Source: Erythroxylum novogranatense
Lineage: Eukaryota > Streptophyta > Magnoliopsida > Malpighiales > Erythroxylaceae
NCBI GenBank assembly: GCA_029891385.1
Contig: CM057228.1
Coordinates: 55,963,783-56,027,782 of the forward strand
Direction of reading: 5' to 3'
Length of the DNA stretch: 64,000 bases
Of this stretch, positions 35,331 through 46,830 are shown one piece after another. Position 1 is the stretch's first letter. The number at the start of each line of letters is the position of its first letter. The notes below the pieces were generated by a model. That model searched no databases and had not been told where the DNA came from. It saw only the letters and a program-made list of their open reading frames with translations. Position numbers and translations under genes: made by a program.

Positions 35331-36900
35331 AAGATGATACATCAGTTTGTAGGGAGCAAGAGCATCAAAATAACCAGGAGTGGTAAAATATCAAATATGA
35401 GAAGTGTGATATGAAGATAATAAAACAGACTTTGATGAAGAAGAGGGAAGATGTTTGCAATAGTGGTTAGAGGAGTAGAAACTAAAGGGGGAAAATCTTT
35501 ATAAACTTTTGCAAACTTGGGAAACTCCATGAGCCAAAAAAAGGAATAGAATGTTTCAGAGAAGAGGAAAGACACAAGATTGGTTTGGTAGGTCTATAGA
35601 TAAAATTAGAAACTGTGTTTTGGGACCTTTAATGTGACGAATGGAGAATTTATAATGAGAAAACCATTCTTGTTAACAAAACAATTGACTATTGGGAAGA
35701 TACTTTTTAGGTTGATTAAGAATCTTACGAAATGAAGTGTTATCCACTTCAAAGACAAAGTGATAAGGAGCGAGATGGAAAGCAAACTTTTCAATACCTC
35801 TCTTAACAAGTAAGATCTCTTTGTAATTGATGTGGTAGTGACATTTAGAGGTTCGAAATTGCCCACTTGCATGACCACAATAATGGCGTTTGTCATTGAT
35901 TTCTTTGATAAGCGTAACACCCTAATAATAGTCACTAATATCTATCTGTAGTATGCGTTGTCCCATGTCAGGAATTTTTAATGTAGACGATCTTGACAGA
36001 TGTGCTTTAAATTTTGGACAACCTTTGTTTGTTCTAAATGCCAAGGTGGTGGATTCTTTTTTAGCAACTTGGATAAATATGAAGTGTAAGCTACCACGTG
36101 TGATATGAACTCAAGAATGTTATTAACAATCCTGAGGAATTGTTGTATTTGTTTCACAGTGAATTTTCATTAGGACAGTGTAACAGCTCTTGTGCAATAT
36201 GTGAACTAGGCTAGTAGAATCCATCTTTGAACTGCATACCCAGAAATTCAATGTCCTTTATACCAATGATGCTTTTAGAGGCTGAAAGCATGATGCCATA
36301 TTATTTAGTAATATTGAAGAATTGTTGAAATAAGGCTTGATGTTCTTCACGGATCTTTAAGAACAAGAGAATATCATCAATGTAGCTGATTTCACAGTTG
36401 AAGATAGGCTCATAGATCTTGGTCATAGTTCTTTGAAATAGTGATGGGGCAACTTGAAGCCCAAATGACGTCACAGCCCATTGGTATTGTGCAATGGGAA
36501 TGCAGAATGTAGTTTTTTTTACCACTTAGTTAGGTGAACACTCAATTACCAAAATTCTACTTTAAGATCAAACTTAGAAAAGATAATAACTTCTTTAAAA
36601 AATAGTACTTGAGTACTATCTTAGGGAGAGGAAAGTTGTCATCTTGCAGGAATGCATTTAGAGACTTGTAATCAATCACTAATCTCTTTTTACCATGCTT
36701 TTGCTCTGAACGTTTGTTCACATAAAATGCCTGACAAGCCCAATCCGACTTTGTGGGCACAATAAGTCTTTGCTTTAGAAGGATAACACACTCATCTTGT
36801 GCGAGTTTGAGGTCATCAGGGTTCATCCCTGGATGTGTAGCTTTCATAGGATTGATATCCTCATTCTTTGAAAGGTAGACTTATGAACAAATTAGCATTT
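35331..36900 (-). pseudogene. endogenous pararetrovirus reverse transcriptase and RNase H, degraded
   Basis: Minus strand. The region at 36847-36557 encodes an RT start with AFYVNKRSEQ and KKRLVIDYKSLN, characteristic of Caulimoviridae rather than Ty3 elements. At 36525-36301 there is the block with WAVTSFGLQVAPSLFQR and the catalytic SYIDDIL. RNase H continues from about 35930 to 35330 (EVDNTSF, KEILLVKRGIEKF in alternate frames). Frameshifts and stops split the frame at several places, so no enzyme can be made. The RT would have copied pregenomic RNA into DNA in the cytoplasm. Conservation of Caulimoviridae-specific text and the absence of integrase identify the family; a florendovirus/petuvirus-like genus is likely but not proven. 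Confidence 0.85.
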
Positions 36901-38583
36901 TTCTAAAGAGGATATGGATGAGAAAACTGTGCATGTGATTCAGGATAGTAGTCTAATAGTTTATCTCGCAATGAGGTATATGGGATAGGAACTTGAGAAA
37001 GTTCAAACACATTTTTTACTTCAGTGTAGGGATTGTAAAATGATTGATACCTGAAGCCTGTGGGTAGGATCTGTAAAGGTGAGGCTTTACTGTATACATC
37101 TATACCAATGAGAATATATAGGCTAGGTAGATTGTTGTCAAGCACTTTAGTCCAAAATGCTGTAGAAAGAATTGTATCCCGATCTTTCTCTTTGTAATTA
37201 GCCCAATCTTGAATAAATTGCCATCTGCAGAAGTAAAGTACTCATCATGTGAGGTCTATGCCTTAGACGGGATGATGTTGGGCTTCATAATCGTATGGTT
37301 GGATTTGATAGGGCAATCATATTTGTCTTATCTGAAGAGTTGGATTTGGACATATGATCATAATAATGGAGTACGATATAATTTCATGCAGGTTGATTGT
37401 AAATATGTATAGAGAATCATCCCATAGAGAGATAGAGGAGTCAGATGATTCATCATCAGAGGTCATAACAGAAACAACAAACTTAATGTCTTCATCTTCA
37501 ATGGCTTGTTCCTTGATAAGATCTTCCAAGTTATTAGAAGAATGAATAGGAAAAATTGATTGCATTTACTTCAATAACTTGAAATCTTTCTTGTTCTTGT
37601 GAGGACAGGTTTGTGCAAAGTGTCCTAGTTGGCCACATAGAAAACATCGACCACTTTCTGAGAATGATGAGATTTCTTCTTGAAGAATTAAACAAACTTT
37701 CATTTTGTCCCATCTTTTTTCTTATAAGTTTTCCTGAAGGGCTTGTAACTTCCATTTGTCTGTGAAACTTTCGTTGATGGTAGACATGATTGTGATGAGA
37801 TTTCTTCTTGTTGCTATAATCACAATTCTTTTTGTCTTTGCACTTAATTTGAAGATAAGGCTTCTTGCAAGCCTATTTGAGAAGTGGACCACCTTTAACG
37901 ATATTCTATAATAAGGCATGTTGATCACAAAGCTTATTAAGAGAGGCTAAAATAAGCTGGTAGATTTCTCTAAGAGATATTAGCAATATCCCTTTGTAAA
38001 GAAATAATGGTCCGTTGTAGCTCTAGTTGCAGTTGATCTAGAAGGGATGAGATAAAAGTATATCGACGATTAACATTTTTCCATCCATTTAAAAGATAAT
38101 ACCTTTCCATCATATAATGACAATGCTTCTATAAATCACGTTTGTCAAGTGAACAACATTTCATTGCAAAATACTCCTGATGGATCTGCTTATCTGTAAG
38201 TTGAAAGTCACTAATAAATTCCTTATGAATTATTCCAAGAAAAGCTCCAGTCGTAGTGACTTAGATATACTGAAATCTTCGATAGTTGTCAATACTTTGC
38301 CACCATTCTCACAATGAGAAGTGAACTCAGACAAAATATCCTGTAAAGGATTATTTGGTCAAGTCATTTGAAGATCTATCCATGCACCAAATTTGTGCAA
38401 GGGATTTATCCATTTCTTTGGGGGAAGATCGTCAAAAGTAAATCAAGGTCCTGAAGTAGGCTTAGTTTGTGTAGTTGGTTAAGCCGGTGTTGCTTGTGGT
38501 ACTGGTTTAGGTCTAAAAGGTTTAGTACCGATGGATTCTGCTCCACTTATCTTTGGTTTGGCTTTAGTAGGTTCAAGCATAGT
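36901..38583 (-). pseudogene. endogenous pararetrovirus coat protein with zinc knuckle, and protease, degraded
   Basis: Minus strand. A CCHC knuckle, CFLCGQLGHFAQTC, lies at about 37655-37610, preceded by a Lys-rich stretch, as in caulimovirid coat proteins that bind RNA. Upstream (38480-37930) is coat-protein core sequence shared with 24413-24577 and 32886-33120. Downstream (37320-36950) lies the protease, with its second conserved segment near 37110. Stops occur throughout. The right edge at 38583 is the insertion point of the 12.9-kb element; the virus resumes at 51486. Confidence 0.8.
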
Positions 38584-40209
38584 TGTAACATCCCCTCTCC
38601 TATAGGAAAGGGTATTTTGGTAATTAGGTCGGGTTCGGGATATTAAATTATATCTCGGCATGCGATACAAAGATATAGTCTCTATACTTCTCGATTGGTT
38701 GCATATGCACATAGTATACATGCATTCATGACATTTTAAACTTAGTTTTAAATTGAACTTCGTGTGAAATTAAAGGAGTAATTGAGTTTGGAAATTTTTT
38801 GAACTGCGCCATAAATTGTTTTACATTTTAAGGATTTTCTGAATTTTTCTCGAATTTTTGGAGAAAATTCTTGACCGCAAAATCGCGCAGAATCGCCTAA
38901 ACATGTTTTGGGGTAGAAAAGGTAATTTTGTGATTGAAAATTATTTGGAGTGCACTGTTACATGTTTTACAATTTTAGGGAATTTCAATAATTCTCAGAA
39001 AAATGATTCGGGGAAAATTCCCGGAAATTCTCGATCGGATAAAATCGCCGGTTAGCGAACCGATCGATTTTCAGATGGTTAAAATTGCTACCAATGGCAC
39101 TTTAATGTTGGGTATTTTATTTTGGGACTGAAAGTAGGGTCATTAGAGTTTAATGGAGTAAAATTTTGGACTGGATTAAATAAATGATACTTTGACTTTT
39201 CTTATAATCATAAACCAATCACAATTTGCCATTTAGAAGCCTCATTAAATGCTTCTCTCAATGCTCTCTCGGATATGTGTTAAAGGAAAGGAAATGAAAG
39301 TGTTTAAGGCTTTGTGAAGCCATCCGAAACACATACATCACACAAACTCTTGATTTAAACTATCGAAAATTTGCTCTCCTTTCTCCATTTTCTCCATATC
39401 TTTAAGCTACTCTCTTTACTCCCATCAAAGCTAGATGATGATGAGTTTGGTATATGCTTGGGAAGTGATGGAGGTTGGTGTTTTGGTATTTCAAGTGTAG
39501 AAGTTAAAGTTGGTAGTTGATTCTTTAAAGGAAGCTTTATTGGAGGTAAGTGTTAAGTGAAGGTTTTAAGCTTTAATTAAGCTTTCCATGTTGGTTTAAT
39601 GATGAATTGAGTACCATGGTAGTTAGAAGCATGCATGGGAAGCACTTGTGCATTTATTTGATCATGAAAGGGGTAGGTTTGAATGGTTTTAAAGTATGCT
39701 TGTGTGAGGAAATTGGTTATGGTGGTTAAAGTATATGATGAGTGATGTTATTAATGATGTTTATGATGCTTAATGATTGGGAATAAAGTATGGGAATTGT
39801 GTATATGTGTGCTGCCAACTTTTGTGTAAATATACAAATAAGTGTTGTGTAAGTTTGTGGTTGAATTAGAAGTAGGAATGGATGCTTAGTGATGTGTTAT
39901 TGATGTTAGAAGTGATAGGAAATAGGTAGTAGTTGAAAAGCTGGAAAATGTATTTTGACCTATTGTAATGTTTTGATCATAACTAATTGTGTAGGTGTGC
40001 AAATGAGGCAAGGTTTGTGCCCAATGAAACTTTGGGATGTTGGCTTCAATTTAGTGTGAAATAGGTGTTGTTAAATTTCAATGTTAGAAGGTCGAAAATT
40101 TACATGGAAAGTTACTGTTTTATTGCCTGTGAACAGTAACCGACACTATGACCTGATTATTTTGCTGATTTTATAAATTTATTGATATGGAATTTGGGAA
40201 AATGGTCTT

Positions 40210-41060
40210 CATGAAAGTTGTAGAATATTGAGTTAGCTTTCCATTTCCACTGATCTTGCTATTTTTCGAGTTGTATATTAGGAGTTATGGCCTGATAACT
40301 ATTGACTGTTGTTATGTATTGAGTGAAACCTAGCTGGATTAGCAAATTTGGTGTACATTCTGTTTTGGAGTAATTTTTGTAATTTTTGTGAACAGAACTG
40401 GTTTTAGGGATCTACTGAAGAGTTCTAGATGACTCATTGATCTTGAAATTGGTGTATGGCATGTAATTTTTGGAAATCAGATGTGGGAGATATGGAATTT
40501 CAAAGGCTGAACCTACATTGTGGTTTTAAGTGTTGATTAGGTCAGAAACTTACATAACAGATTTGAAATTGTTAGAAATCGAATTGGAGTTTGAGTTCTT
40601 CATGAAACTTGAAGTTTGAGGATTTATCTTTTCAGGGATGTAAAGTTTGGATTTTTCTGACTTGTGTACAGGGAGATATGTTTGTTATCAGTACTGTTCA
40701 AATTGCATGGTTTCAGGGACAGTAACATTGAGTGAATTAATTGACTTGTTTAGCAATGGAATTTGATTTTGGGTTGTTCATGAAAATTGTAGCTGACATT
40801 GTGATCTTGATGAGCATATTTATTGTGCAATTTTTGACTGAACAGAATGAGAGTTACTAAATTTACCATGTGCTGTTCTGTTTTAAGAGGTATGGACTAG
40901 GCAGCATCTTTGATTGGATTTTTGACACCCTTAGGGTTGGAATTAATTTTTGTGGTCTTCTTAAGAATTGTAGAGGGTTTCATAAGCTTTCTAATGAGGT
41001 ATAGTTTGTATTTTTCTGAATTGTGTGCTAAGATTTATGGGTATTGAAAGTTAGAGTAAA
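40210..41060 (+). repeat. degenerate 180-200-bp modules in the LTR
   Basis: The phrase CATGAAAGTTGTAGA and variants occur at 40210, 40414, 40601, 40779 and 40960, each followed by text about TTTCTAATGAGGTAT. Steps are 204, 187, 178 and 181 bp. The same five modules are in the 3' LTR. Confidence 0.7.
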
Positions 41061-41101
41061 AATCAGGAAAAAAGGGAAAGGGGAATGGGAATTGTGCCTG
41101 A

Positions 41102-41216
41102 TCACTAGGGTGACGCCTCACCCTAGTGACGAGGCTTAATAAGGGGCAGCGTCACTAGGGTGACGCCTCACCCTAGTGACGAGGCTGGATAAACTAGCCT
41201 CGCTGGAGCGAGGCTG
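41102..41216. repeat. three strong hairpins (CACTAGGGTGA type) in the 5' LTR
   Basis: TCACTAGGGTGA and TCACCCTAGTGA (41102-41129) are 12-bp perfect arms with a 4-nt loop. A second copy at 41151-41180 has 13-bp arms. AGCCTCGCT/AGCGAGGCT (41197-41216) is a third with a 2-nt loop. A (T)12 run follows. Confidence 0.95.
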
Positions 41217-41656
41217 GTTTTCTTTTTTTTTTTTTATATTTATTTTGTTATTATTATTTTGATTTGTTAAATGGGTATTTTAGGATTTCTTGCTTCCTTT
41301 GTCAATTTCTTTTCCGTCCGACGTCCGATTGACCTGATTCTTGAGGCATCGGATTCGTATAATATTTAATTTTATTTTGTGAAAATTTGGGAATTTTTGG
41401 ACGGGAAATTGACGTGACCCCGGGTCATTGTTCGGTAATCACTGTTTTATTTAATTGGGGACCTATAGAGGTCCGAATTGCGCGCCGTCAGCGCTAATAG
41501 TTTTCTAATTTTTAGACGGATTTTTTGAGGGAAAAAAATGAGATTAGGGCCGGGAATTCATGAACATGCATTATACACATTCTAATTATTCCATGTGCAT
41601 TGTTTGGTCATTCTAACTATCTGATTGGTAATGTTTACCTATTTTAATTACTATAG

Positions 41657-41724
41657 AGGCTCAGTTGGACCGTAGATCCACGGACGTGGCAGAGACTTCC
41701 CGGCATTAGCTCGGAAGTTATTAG
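41657..41724 (+). other. predicted 68-nt mini-exon in the 5' LTR
   Basis: ACTATAG|AGGCTCAG...TTATTAG|GTGAGTAACC. Both splice consensus borders and the 68-nt length are repeated in the other LTR (50448-50515) and, with diverged sequence, in other LTR families here. Confidence 0.5.
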
Positions 41725-42717
41725 GTGAGTAACCTAGATGGTTTCTCAATTATTATTTGGTTATATTTTGCACTTATACAACTGTGGAGATAATGGATGG
41801 GAATATGTATATTTGATTTTGATTGATTTCGGACCATGGGTGTCTGAAATATTTTGAATGAAATATCGAAGTGCGATAATTGATTTTCATGTGATTACTT
41901 GGAATTGACATATGTGAATATGTTAAATGGGAATCGATTATGGTGTAGATTTGGCTATTTGGACATGTGCATTCATACATAATTGCATGATCAAGAATTG
42001 GCGATTGTGACGGAAGCGACCAACGAGAGCTTTAAGCTCAACGTAATGGTGGGCCTTGAGCCCTAGTGATTCGAGCCTATGGCTCACCGCTTAATCGCTC
42101 GTAATGGGACAGCCAGCGCCAAATCGACAACAACGTAATAAATTGGAAAAGCGTCACATACGCATCTTATGTGCATTTGAATTGGTTTCTTTTAACTGAT
42201 ATCATGATAATCATGTGGTACTTCTGAATGTGTTTTAGTGATGTGACTATGTAAATCTGTGTTATGCTGTGTATATGCATAAATTGGGTGAACCATCGAT
42301 GATGGTTCTCATTGAGTTATAAACTCACCCAAAATTGCAAATTATTTTTCAGACCGAGATAGTAGACTCATAGCTTCAAGAGACTTTTCCGCCGTGTAGA
42401 TTGTGTTGGCAAGAGAAGTCATGGCACATGTGTCGGTCATTTGGCACTTTTGAGGATGACCTAGCTAGCTTTTTTGTTTGATTTTCTTTTGGAGTAATGT
42501 ACAAGAAAATGCCGGTTGTGTAAATTTACTACTTTGAGGTTATGAAATGAGAATTTATGGTTTCAAAAATTAGTGGATTTCATATTAATGCTTTATGATT
42601 TTCGATGCCATGTGGAGTGTTAGTGTTTGTTCGTAGCGCACCCTTATCGTAGGGTGTGTATCGGAATGACCTCTGAGCGTCGATACATATCCTATAGTAA
42701 GGGGGTGCTACATTAGG

Positions 42718-42729
42718 TGGTATCAGAGC
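42718..42729 (+). other. primer-binding site, initiator tRNA-Met type
   Basis: TGGTATCAGAGC lies five bases after the 5' LTR end. This is complementary to the 3' end of plant initiator methionine tRNA, the usual primer of Ty3/gypsy reverse transcription. Confidence 0.95.
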
Positions 42730-42806
42730 ATGGTTTGGCATCTGTTGGGACTAGGATATAATTAGGCTTGAATTATTGTGAGAAATGCAGAAGCTGATCA
42801 GAGTTC

Positions 42807-43893
42807 TTGTTTTGTTATAGGTCATCCGTATTTGGTGATCAGATAGATCAACCAGCTGACCAGGGATCTGTTGGAGCTAGTAGAGAGTCCTCGGTGCCTC
42901 GATCTGAGGAGTTACCTCCTAGAGTTCCCGTGAGACGGGAGAGGAGATATGATTTGTCTGCGTGGCGGGGTCATGAACTTATGGCGTCTGAGACCCTCGA
43001 GGCCGAGAGTTGGTGGAGAGGGTGAGAGAGTTCTCGACCAGATGGACTGCGAACCTGATGAGAGGTTCGATTATGCAGTATCTCTTCTGCAGGGCCCCGC
43101 TTATACATGGTGGAAGACTGTTCCGGGCAGTACCACCAGGCCTTGCTTACTGACATGGGCAGATTTTCTGAGGGCTTTCAGAGATAATTATAGGCCCAAG
43201 GTGTATCTGGAAATGAAGATGCAGGAATTCTTAGAGCTGAGGCAGGGTAGGATGACAGTAGCAGAGTATGAGGTGAGGTTTAATAAGTTGATGGGATATG
43301 CTGCTACTGTGGTTCCCACTGAGACAGATAGGTGCCGAAGGTTTGAGATGGGACTGAATTTGGAGATCCGTGCAGGATTGGCCCGATCTGATATGAGTTC
43401 TTTTATAGAGTTGAGAGCTGCTGCTGTGAGAGTGGAGCAGATAGTGAGGAGAGCAGATCGAGAGATGGGTCAGGGTCCAGAGGAAGAGAGTTAGTGTGAT
43501 CAGGCAGCCTGGTAGGAGTTTTAGCAGGCGCCAGAGCAGGACCTTCAGATCTTCAGGAGGATCCAGACAGTCGGGTTTTGGACAGAGAGGGAGATTTGCA
43601 CAGACGGGCAGTGGCGGTGGTAGTGGCAGAGGTTTTGGGCAGATTCCCCCATTCTGTGAGCATTGTGAGAAGAGGCACTTTGGAGAATGTTGGCGGTTGA
43701 CTGGAGCTTGCCTTAAATGCGGCTCCATGGATCACTAGATTCGGGATTGCCCAGCTACTTTGGGAGCTCAGTCTGCGGGTAGTAGCCGAGCCGGGAGTAG
43801 TACTACAGTACAGCAGAGTAGAGTGGGTGGCTCCGGGCGTGGATCAGTACAGAGGGGCCGAGGTAGAGGCAGAGGTCGGTGAGGATCCTTTAG
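42807..43893 (+). pseudogene. gag of the Tekay element, frameshifted
   Basis: Structural protein that packages element RNA. The first frame (42807-43025) ends in text typical of the gag start (MASETLEAESWW); the main part continues in another frame (42949-43494: LLQGPAYTWWKTV, MTVAEYEVRFNKL), so a frameshift lies near 43015. A third frame (43496-43738) carries the zinc knuckle CEHCEKRHFGEC at 43655 and CLKCGSMDH, where a TAG at 43736-43738 stops it before the last Cys. A Gly/Arg/Ser-rich stretch surrounds the knuckle. Three breaks make a functional gag unlikely if the sequence is accurate. Confidence 0.9.
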
Positions 43894-43941
43894 GCGGACC
43901 GAGGGTCTGGGCACCACCACGCCCCGAGCGTAGTATATGCC

Positions 43942-44379
43942 ATGACGAGGCAGGAGGCCCAGGATTCCCCTAATGTTGTAGCCGGTATGCTTCTCATCTC
44001 TGATATTGAGGCATTTGCATTGCTAGATCCTGGATCCACGCATTCTTTTATTGCACCTCATATGGCATATAGATTGCATGGGGATCGGGAAATGTTACGG
44101 TATGGGCTAGAGGTGAGTACACCTCTAGGTACTACTACTGCATTGGGAGAGGTCTGCAGGGGATGCTCGATCCAGATTGATCAAGCAGTGTTGAGGGCAG
44201 ACCTTATAGTGTTACCTCTGAGAGAGATCGATGTCATTCTGGGGATGGACTGGCTGACGGCCCATAGGGCTATTATGGACTGCTATACCAAGGAGGTTAT
44301 TTTGGAGTCTCCTGGTCAGCCTAGAGCAGTGTTCAGAGGAGTCGGTCAAAGATACCGGCCGGATGATCTCTTTCCTTAG
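43942..44379 (+). pseudogene. pol: aspartic protease domain of the Tekay element
   Basis: 145 codons, open. The active site reads LLDPGSTHSFI at residues 28-38, the plant Ty3/gypsy form of D-x-G, and IDVILGMDWL near residue 96 is the usual second signature. The domain cuts the gag-pol polyprotein. It overlaps the start of the next open frame (44363) by 17 bases in another phase, so a frameshift separates protease from reverse transcriptase. Cys and Gly residues around the active site are conserved, so this segment itself could fold. Confidence 0.88.
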
Positions 44380-45790
44380 TGCCCTGAAACTGATGCAGGG
44401 AGGCTGTGAGGCATATCTGGCTCATGTGGTTGATACCAGGGTTGAGCAGAGGCTTCAGGATATTCCCGTGGTTAGGGAATTTTCAGATGTGTTTCCTGAT
44501 GAGCTACCGGGTTTGCCGCCGGATCGAGAGACAGAGTTTACCATTGACCTCGTTCCAGGTACTGCTCCTATATCTATACCTTCATATAGGATGGCACCTG
44601 TGGAACTGAGGGAACTGAAGGTTCAGTTGCAGGAGTTGTTGGAGAAGGGGTTTATTAGACCCAGTGTTTCACCATGGGAAGCTCCAGTTTTGTTTGTGAA
44701 GAAAAAGGATGGGACTTTGAGGCTGTGCATCGATTATAGGCAGCTGAATCGGGTGACTGTAAAGAACAAGTACCCACTGCCTAGGATTGATGACTTGTTT
44801 GATCGATTCTGAGGAGCTCAGGTATTCACCAAGTTAGATCTGCGATCTGGTTACTATCGATTGAAGATTGCAGAGGCCGATGTGCCTAAGAGTGCCTTGA
44901 GAGCGGTATGGGCATTTCGAGTTTCTAGTGATGCTGTTTGGGTTGACAAATGCCCGCGACTTTTTATGGCCTTGATGAATAAGGTATTTCAGCCTACTGG
45001 ATCGGTTTGTTATTGTTTTCATTGATGACATTTTGGTGTATTCGAGGAATAGAGCAGAGCATAGTGAGCATTTGAGGATTGTGTTACGCATTTACGATGA
45101 GGAGAGATAGCTTGTACGCCAAATTCAGCAAATGTGAATTTTGGCTGGATCGGTGATCTTTTGGGGCATATAGGATTGGCGAGGTATTGGTGGATCCGAG
45201 TAAGGTTGAGCGATCTTTGAAGTGGGAAGCTCTAGGAATGTGCTTGGGAGATTCGAGTTTCCTCGGATTAGCGGGTTATTACGGAGGTTTGTCGAGGGTT
45301 CTCATTGATCTCAAATTTCCTCGACAAAACTTCGAGGAAGAATGTGCCATTCGGATGGAGTGAGGAGTGTCGAGGAGCTTTGAGGAGTCAAACATCGGTT
45401 GACTCTTGCCGGTGTTGGCTATTCCATCTGGGACCTGGAGGATTTGAGGTATCTGATGATGCATCGCATCGTGGATTGGGGTGTGTTCTGATGCAGCATG
45501 GTAGAGTCATTGCTTATGCCTCGAGACAGTTGAGGTCTCACGAGGTAAATTATCCTGTTCATGATTTGGAGTTAGCTGCAGTTGTGTTTGCTTTGAAGAT
45601 TTGGAGGCATTACCTGTATGGTGAGACTTTTCAGATCTTCACTAACCACAAGAGTTTGAGATATTTACTGAGCCAGAGAGAGTTGAATTTGAGGCAGAGG
45701 AGATGGCTTGAGTTGTTAAAGGATTATGACCGTATTATCGAGTATCACCACAGGAAAGCCAATGTAGTGGCTGATGCTCTGAGTAGGAAG
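44363..45790 (+). pseudogene. pol: reverse transcriptase and RNase H of the Tekay element, frameshifted
   Basis: 44363-44812 holds the RT fingers and palm start ([35 protein letters not shown]), ending at a TGA at 44811-44813. From 44814 to 45300 the signature blocks (FTKLDLRSGYYR, then [10 protein letters not shown] at 45017-45046, the catalytic aspartates) appear in shifting frames. The RT connection resumes at 45305. RNase H with [15 protein letters not shown] and [10 protein letters not shown] lies at about 45440-45680 in one long open frame. At least four indels fall between 44810 and 45300, several next to CG dinucleotides. A complete RT would make element DNA in virus-like particles. 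Confidence 0.92.
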
Positions 45791-46830
45791 TCACATACTA
45801 GTACGGCTCAGATTCAGGCAATGAGGTTGCCTAATTTGATTCAGTTGAGGACTTTGAATGTTCAGTTGAATCTGGAGCAGGATGGAGTCTTATTGGCTAC
45901 TTTGCGACTGAGGCCGATGCTACTGGACAGGATCAGGAGAGTTCAGGACAAGGATCCTGTTATGGTGAGACTGATTGAGAAGGTAAAAGCTGATTCGAGT
46001 TCTGAGTTTGAGTTGAGAGATGAGACCTTATGGTTGGGACAGAGACTCTGTGTACCTGATGTGGATGAATTGAGGCGAGAGATCCGAGAGGAGGCACATA
46101 TGGCTGCCTATGCTATGCATCCTGGTACCACCAAGATGTATAACACTCTTAAGCAACATTTCTGGTGGCCTGGCATGAAGAAGCAAGTAGCGGAGTTTGT
46201 ATCTAGATGTTTGACGTGCCCGGTTAAGTTAAAGTGAGCACCGAGCTCGAAGGAAGCTTCATTCGTTGCCCATTCCGGAGTGGAAATGGGAACGAATTAC
46301 CATGGATTTCATTATGGGTTTGCCTAGGACGCCGAGGCAGCATGATGCGATCTGGGTCATAGTGGACCGGTTGACTAAATCGGCTCATTTCTTGCAAAGT
46401 GAGGAGAACAATACTATGGATCAGTTGGCCCAGAAGTATGTGGCAGAGATAGTGAGACTGCACGGGGTCCCAGTGTCGATAGTGTCTGACAGGGATCCTA
46501 GATTTACTTCGAGATTTTGGCAGAGTTTGCAGTCTGCTATGGGTACTAGGTTGAATTTTAGTACAGCGTTTCATCCTCAGACAGATGGGCAGAGTGAGAG
46601 GACAATTAAGACTGTTGAGGATATGCTTCGGGCTTGTGTATTGGAGTTCAGAGGAGCATGGGATCAGTATCTAGCCCTGATTGAGTTTGCTTACAACAAT
46701 CATTATCACAGTAGCATCGGGATGGCACCATATGAGGCACTGTATGGACGACCGTATAGATCGCCTTTGTATTGGGATGAAGAGGGCGTGAGGATGATTG
46801 AGGTCTGGTGATTCAGATCGTTGATAAGGT
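45791..46830 (+). pseudogene. pol: integrase of the Tekay element
   Basis: The HHCC zinc-binding N-terminus is in the frame ending at 46237 ([27 protein letters not shown]). The catalytic core is open from 46266 to 46811, with the D,D,E residues in [18 protein letters not shown] and GQSERTI. A TGA at 46235-46237 and a frame change separate the two. The enzyme joins element DNA to the host chromosome. Both parts match chromovirus integrase in length. Confidence 0.92.

Larger units (their letters stand above)
38584..42712 (+). repeat. 5' LTR of the Tekay element (4129 bp)
   Basis: Order inside: TG end; CCAAT-like AACCAATCACAA near 39212 with TATAAT-like text just before it; pyrimidine-rich leader (39360-39425); donor-like GGAGGTAAGTG near 39544; module block (40210-41060); hairpin cassette (41102-41216); the CCGATTGACCTGATTCTTG module near 41320; mini-exon 41657-41724; TTGAGCCC/CTCAAC block near 42050; CATCGATGATGG near 42295; and the GGGGGTGCTACA end. 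Promoter assignment is inferred. Confidence 0.95.

Noticed and set aside
43231..43728. 165-codon minus-strand ORF
   Set aside because: Antisense shadow of gag of the 38584-51485 element; the plus strand has the zinc knuckle and gag motifs.
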